Shown piece by piece: positions 63,368 through 64,000 of a DNA stretch of 64,000 nt (position 1 is the first letter of the stretch; every line of letters starts with the position of its first letter). Position numbers and translations under genes: made by a program. Source of the DNA: Actinomucor elegans (taxonomy: Eukaryota; Mucoromycota; Mucoromycetes; Mucorales; Mucoraceae); the NCBI GenBank assembly GCA_026027325.1, contig JAMSLZ010000001.1, forward strand, positions 4,836,001-4,900,000. The letters are read 5' to 3'. A model generated the notes under the pieces. It made no database searches. It was not told the origin of the DNA and saw only the letters and a list, made by a program, of their open reading frames with translations.

Positions 63368-64000
63368 TTATAGTCTTAATAGGCTTTGAAGTGCTCTGAG
63401 TTGGCGTTGATCTTCTGATGAAGGTATTTTGTCCCAAGCGATATCTTGAGCGGGTAGAGGAGTAAGATACAATTCAGGCATAATCTCGTCATCACAAGTA
63501 CTTGGAGAAGAAGATAAGGAGGGTGGCGGTGAAGTATGAGCGCTGTCATTGCTGAATTGTGATAAGCAAGGTGAGTTTGGTAATGCAGAGTCTTGTCTCA
63601 TATTGTGTAGTGTAGCTGAATGACCACCGCTTGTATCTAATGGGTTTAATTCAGGATAAAGGCCTTTGGGGATTTCTATTTGACTCAACAAAGGATCATG
63701 GATAGGCTGCTTTAATCTGCCAGCCAATACATCAGATTTTGAGTAATAGGATATAAGATGTAGTTTTTGGTTGGTTGCTGTGCAAATGGAAAAGCTTTGT
63801 TTGATAAGACCATCTATTTTATAAGAACAGGCAGCTGAAGCCTTTGGTGAATTGCTTGGTCTACGTGGTCTTCGCTTTGTATCCAATTCACGATAAGTCA
63901 AGAAACTGCCCAGAACACGGCTTGGAGACCAAGTGCGGCCATCAGTCCAGCGACGCATGCCTGCTTCTCTTTCATCCCAGGCGAATACTGAACCTGAGCG
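63368..64000 (-). CDS. WOPR-domain (Gti1/Pac2) regulator, 5' end outside window
   Basis: The frame runs open from the right edge: RSGSVFAWDEREAG, then MRRWTDGRTWSPSRVLGSFLTYREL, then a shorter linker and SYKIDGLIKQSFSICTATNQKLHLISYYSKSDVL, to a TAG-side end at 63368 (210 codons plus stop visible). It is a paralog of the 19.8-21.7 kb WOPR gene; the block RSGS(I/V)F..DERE(S/A)G.(K/R)RWTDGR.WSPSR(I/L/V)LG is shared. Unlike that gene it has no intron at the E-x-G / RRWTDGR junction and no polyglutamine; the C-terminal region is short and Pro/Ser-rich. The start and most of the first WOPR half lie beyond position 64000. Confidence 0.9.
   Translation of the reverse strand, partial: RSGSVFAWDEREAGMRRWTDGRTWSPSRVLGSFLTYRELDTKRRPRRPSNSPKASAACSYKIDGLIKQSFSICTATNQKLHLISYYSKSDVLAGRLKQPIHDPLLSQIEIPKGLYPELNPLDTSGGHSATLHNMRQDSALPNSPCLSQFSNDSAHTSPPPSLSSSPSTCDDEIMPELYLTPLPAQDIAWDKIPSSEDQRQLRALQSLLRL

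Overview
The window is 64 kb of AT-rich nuclear DNA from a filamentous fungus, most likely an early-diverging Mucoromycota species (Mucorales-like). The reasons are short introns (about 44-99 nt) with GTAAGT-type donors and CTAAC/CTGAT-like branch sites, long homopolymer A/T tracts, and a gene set that includes an IucA/IucC-type NIS synthetase of the kind known to make rhizoferrin in Rhizopus. I rebuilt the gene models by hand from splice signals. In all but one short model (TVP23 exon 1) each junction is fixed by reading phase and by family motifs running across it. I find 22 protein-coding genes (one cut by the right edge), two of them carried by a transposon, and one tRNA-Cys.

Layout. 0.3-1.1 kb: TVP23 Golgi membrane protein. 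3.3-4.5 kb: secreted PLC-X-like protein. 4.7-6.9 kb (-): rhizoferrin-type siderophore synthetase with iron-GATA-type sites upstream. 8.1-9.2 kb: 5S-like debris and an inverted-repeat element. 10.3-11.3 kb: TPR-like protein. 11.5-12.6 kb (-): 14-3-3. 12.85-18.09 kb: an apparently complete CACTA DNA transposon carrying a 930-aa Tnp2-type transposase and a divergent accessory gene, inserted 7 bp past the stop of an MFS gene (18.1-19.6 kb, -). 19.8-21.7 kb (-): WOPR (Gti1/Pac2) regulator with a 59-Gln tract. 24.4-26.1 kb (-): mitochondrial HSP60. 28.3-29.3 kb: Sfp1-like zinc-finger protein. 30.2-31.1 kb: universal stress protein. 31.3-33.9 kb: RasGEF. 35.0-35.7 kb (-): sulfotransferase-like. 37.3-38.7 kb (-): wax-synthase-like MBOAT. 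39.6-42.4 kb: SLM1-like BAR/PH protein. 45.1-49.5 kb: tandem pair of ACS-family MFS transporters. 52.1 kb: tRNA-Cys. 54.8-56.2 kb: PP2C phosphatase. 57.7-59.0 kb: STRAP-like WD40 protein. 59.8-61.7 kb: PEP carboxykinase. 63.4-64.0 kb (-): second WOPR gene, 5'-truncated by the window edge.

No operon logic applies, and neighbouring genes are mostly functionally unrelated. Several encode growth and stress signalling proteins (RasGEF, SLM1, PP2C, 14-3-3, Sfp1-like, two WOPR regulators). The most unusual content is repetitive: the intact CACTA element, a roughly 590-bp non-autonomous relative of it at 51 kb, a 520-bp inverted-repeat element at 8.65 kb, and a family of about 50-bp degenerate repeats scattered in both orientations through the intergenic deserts, often 155-177 bp apart.
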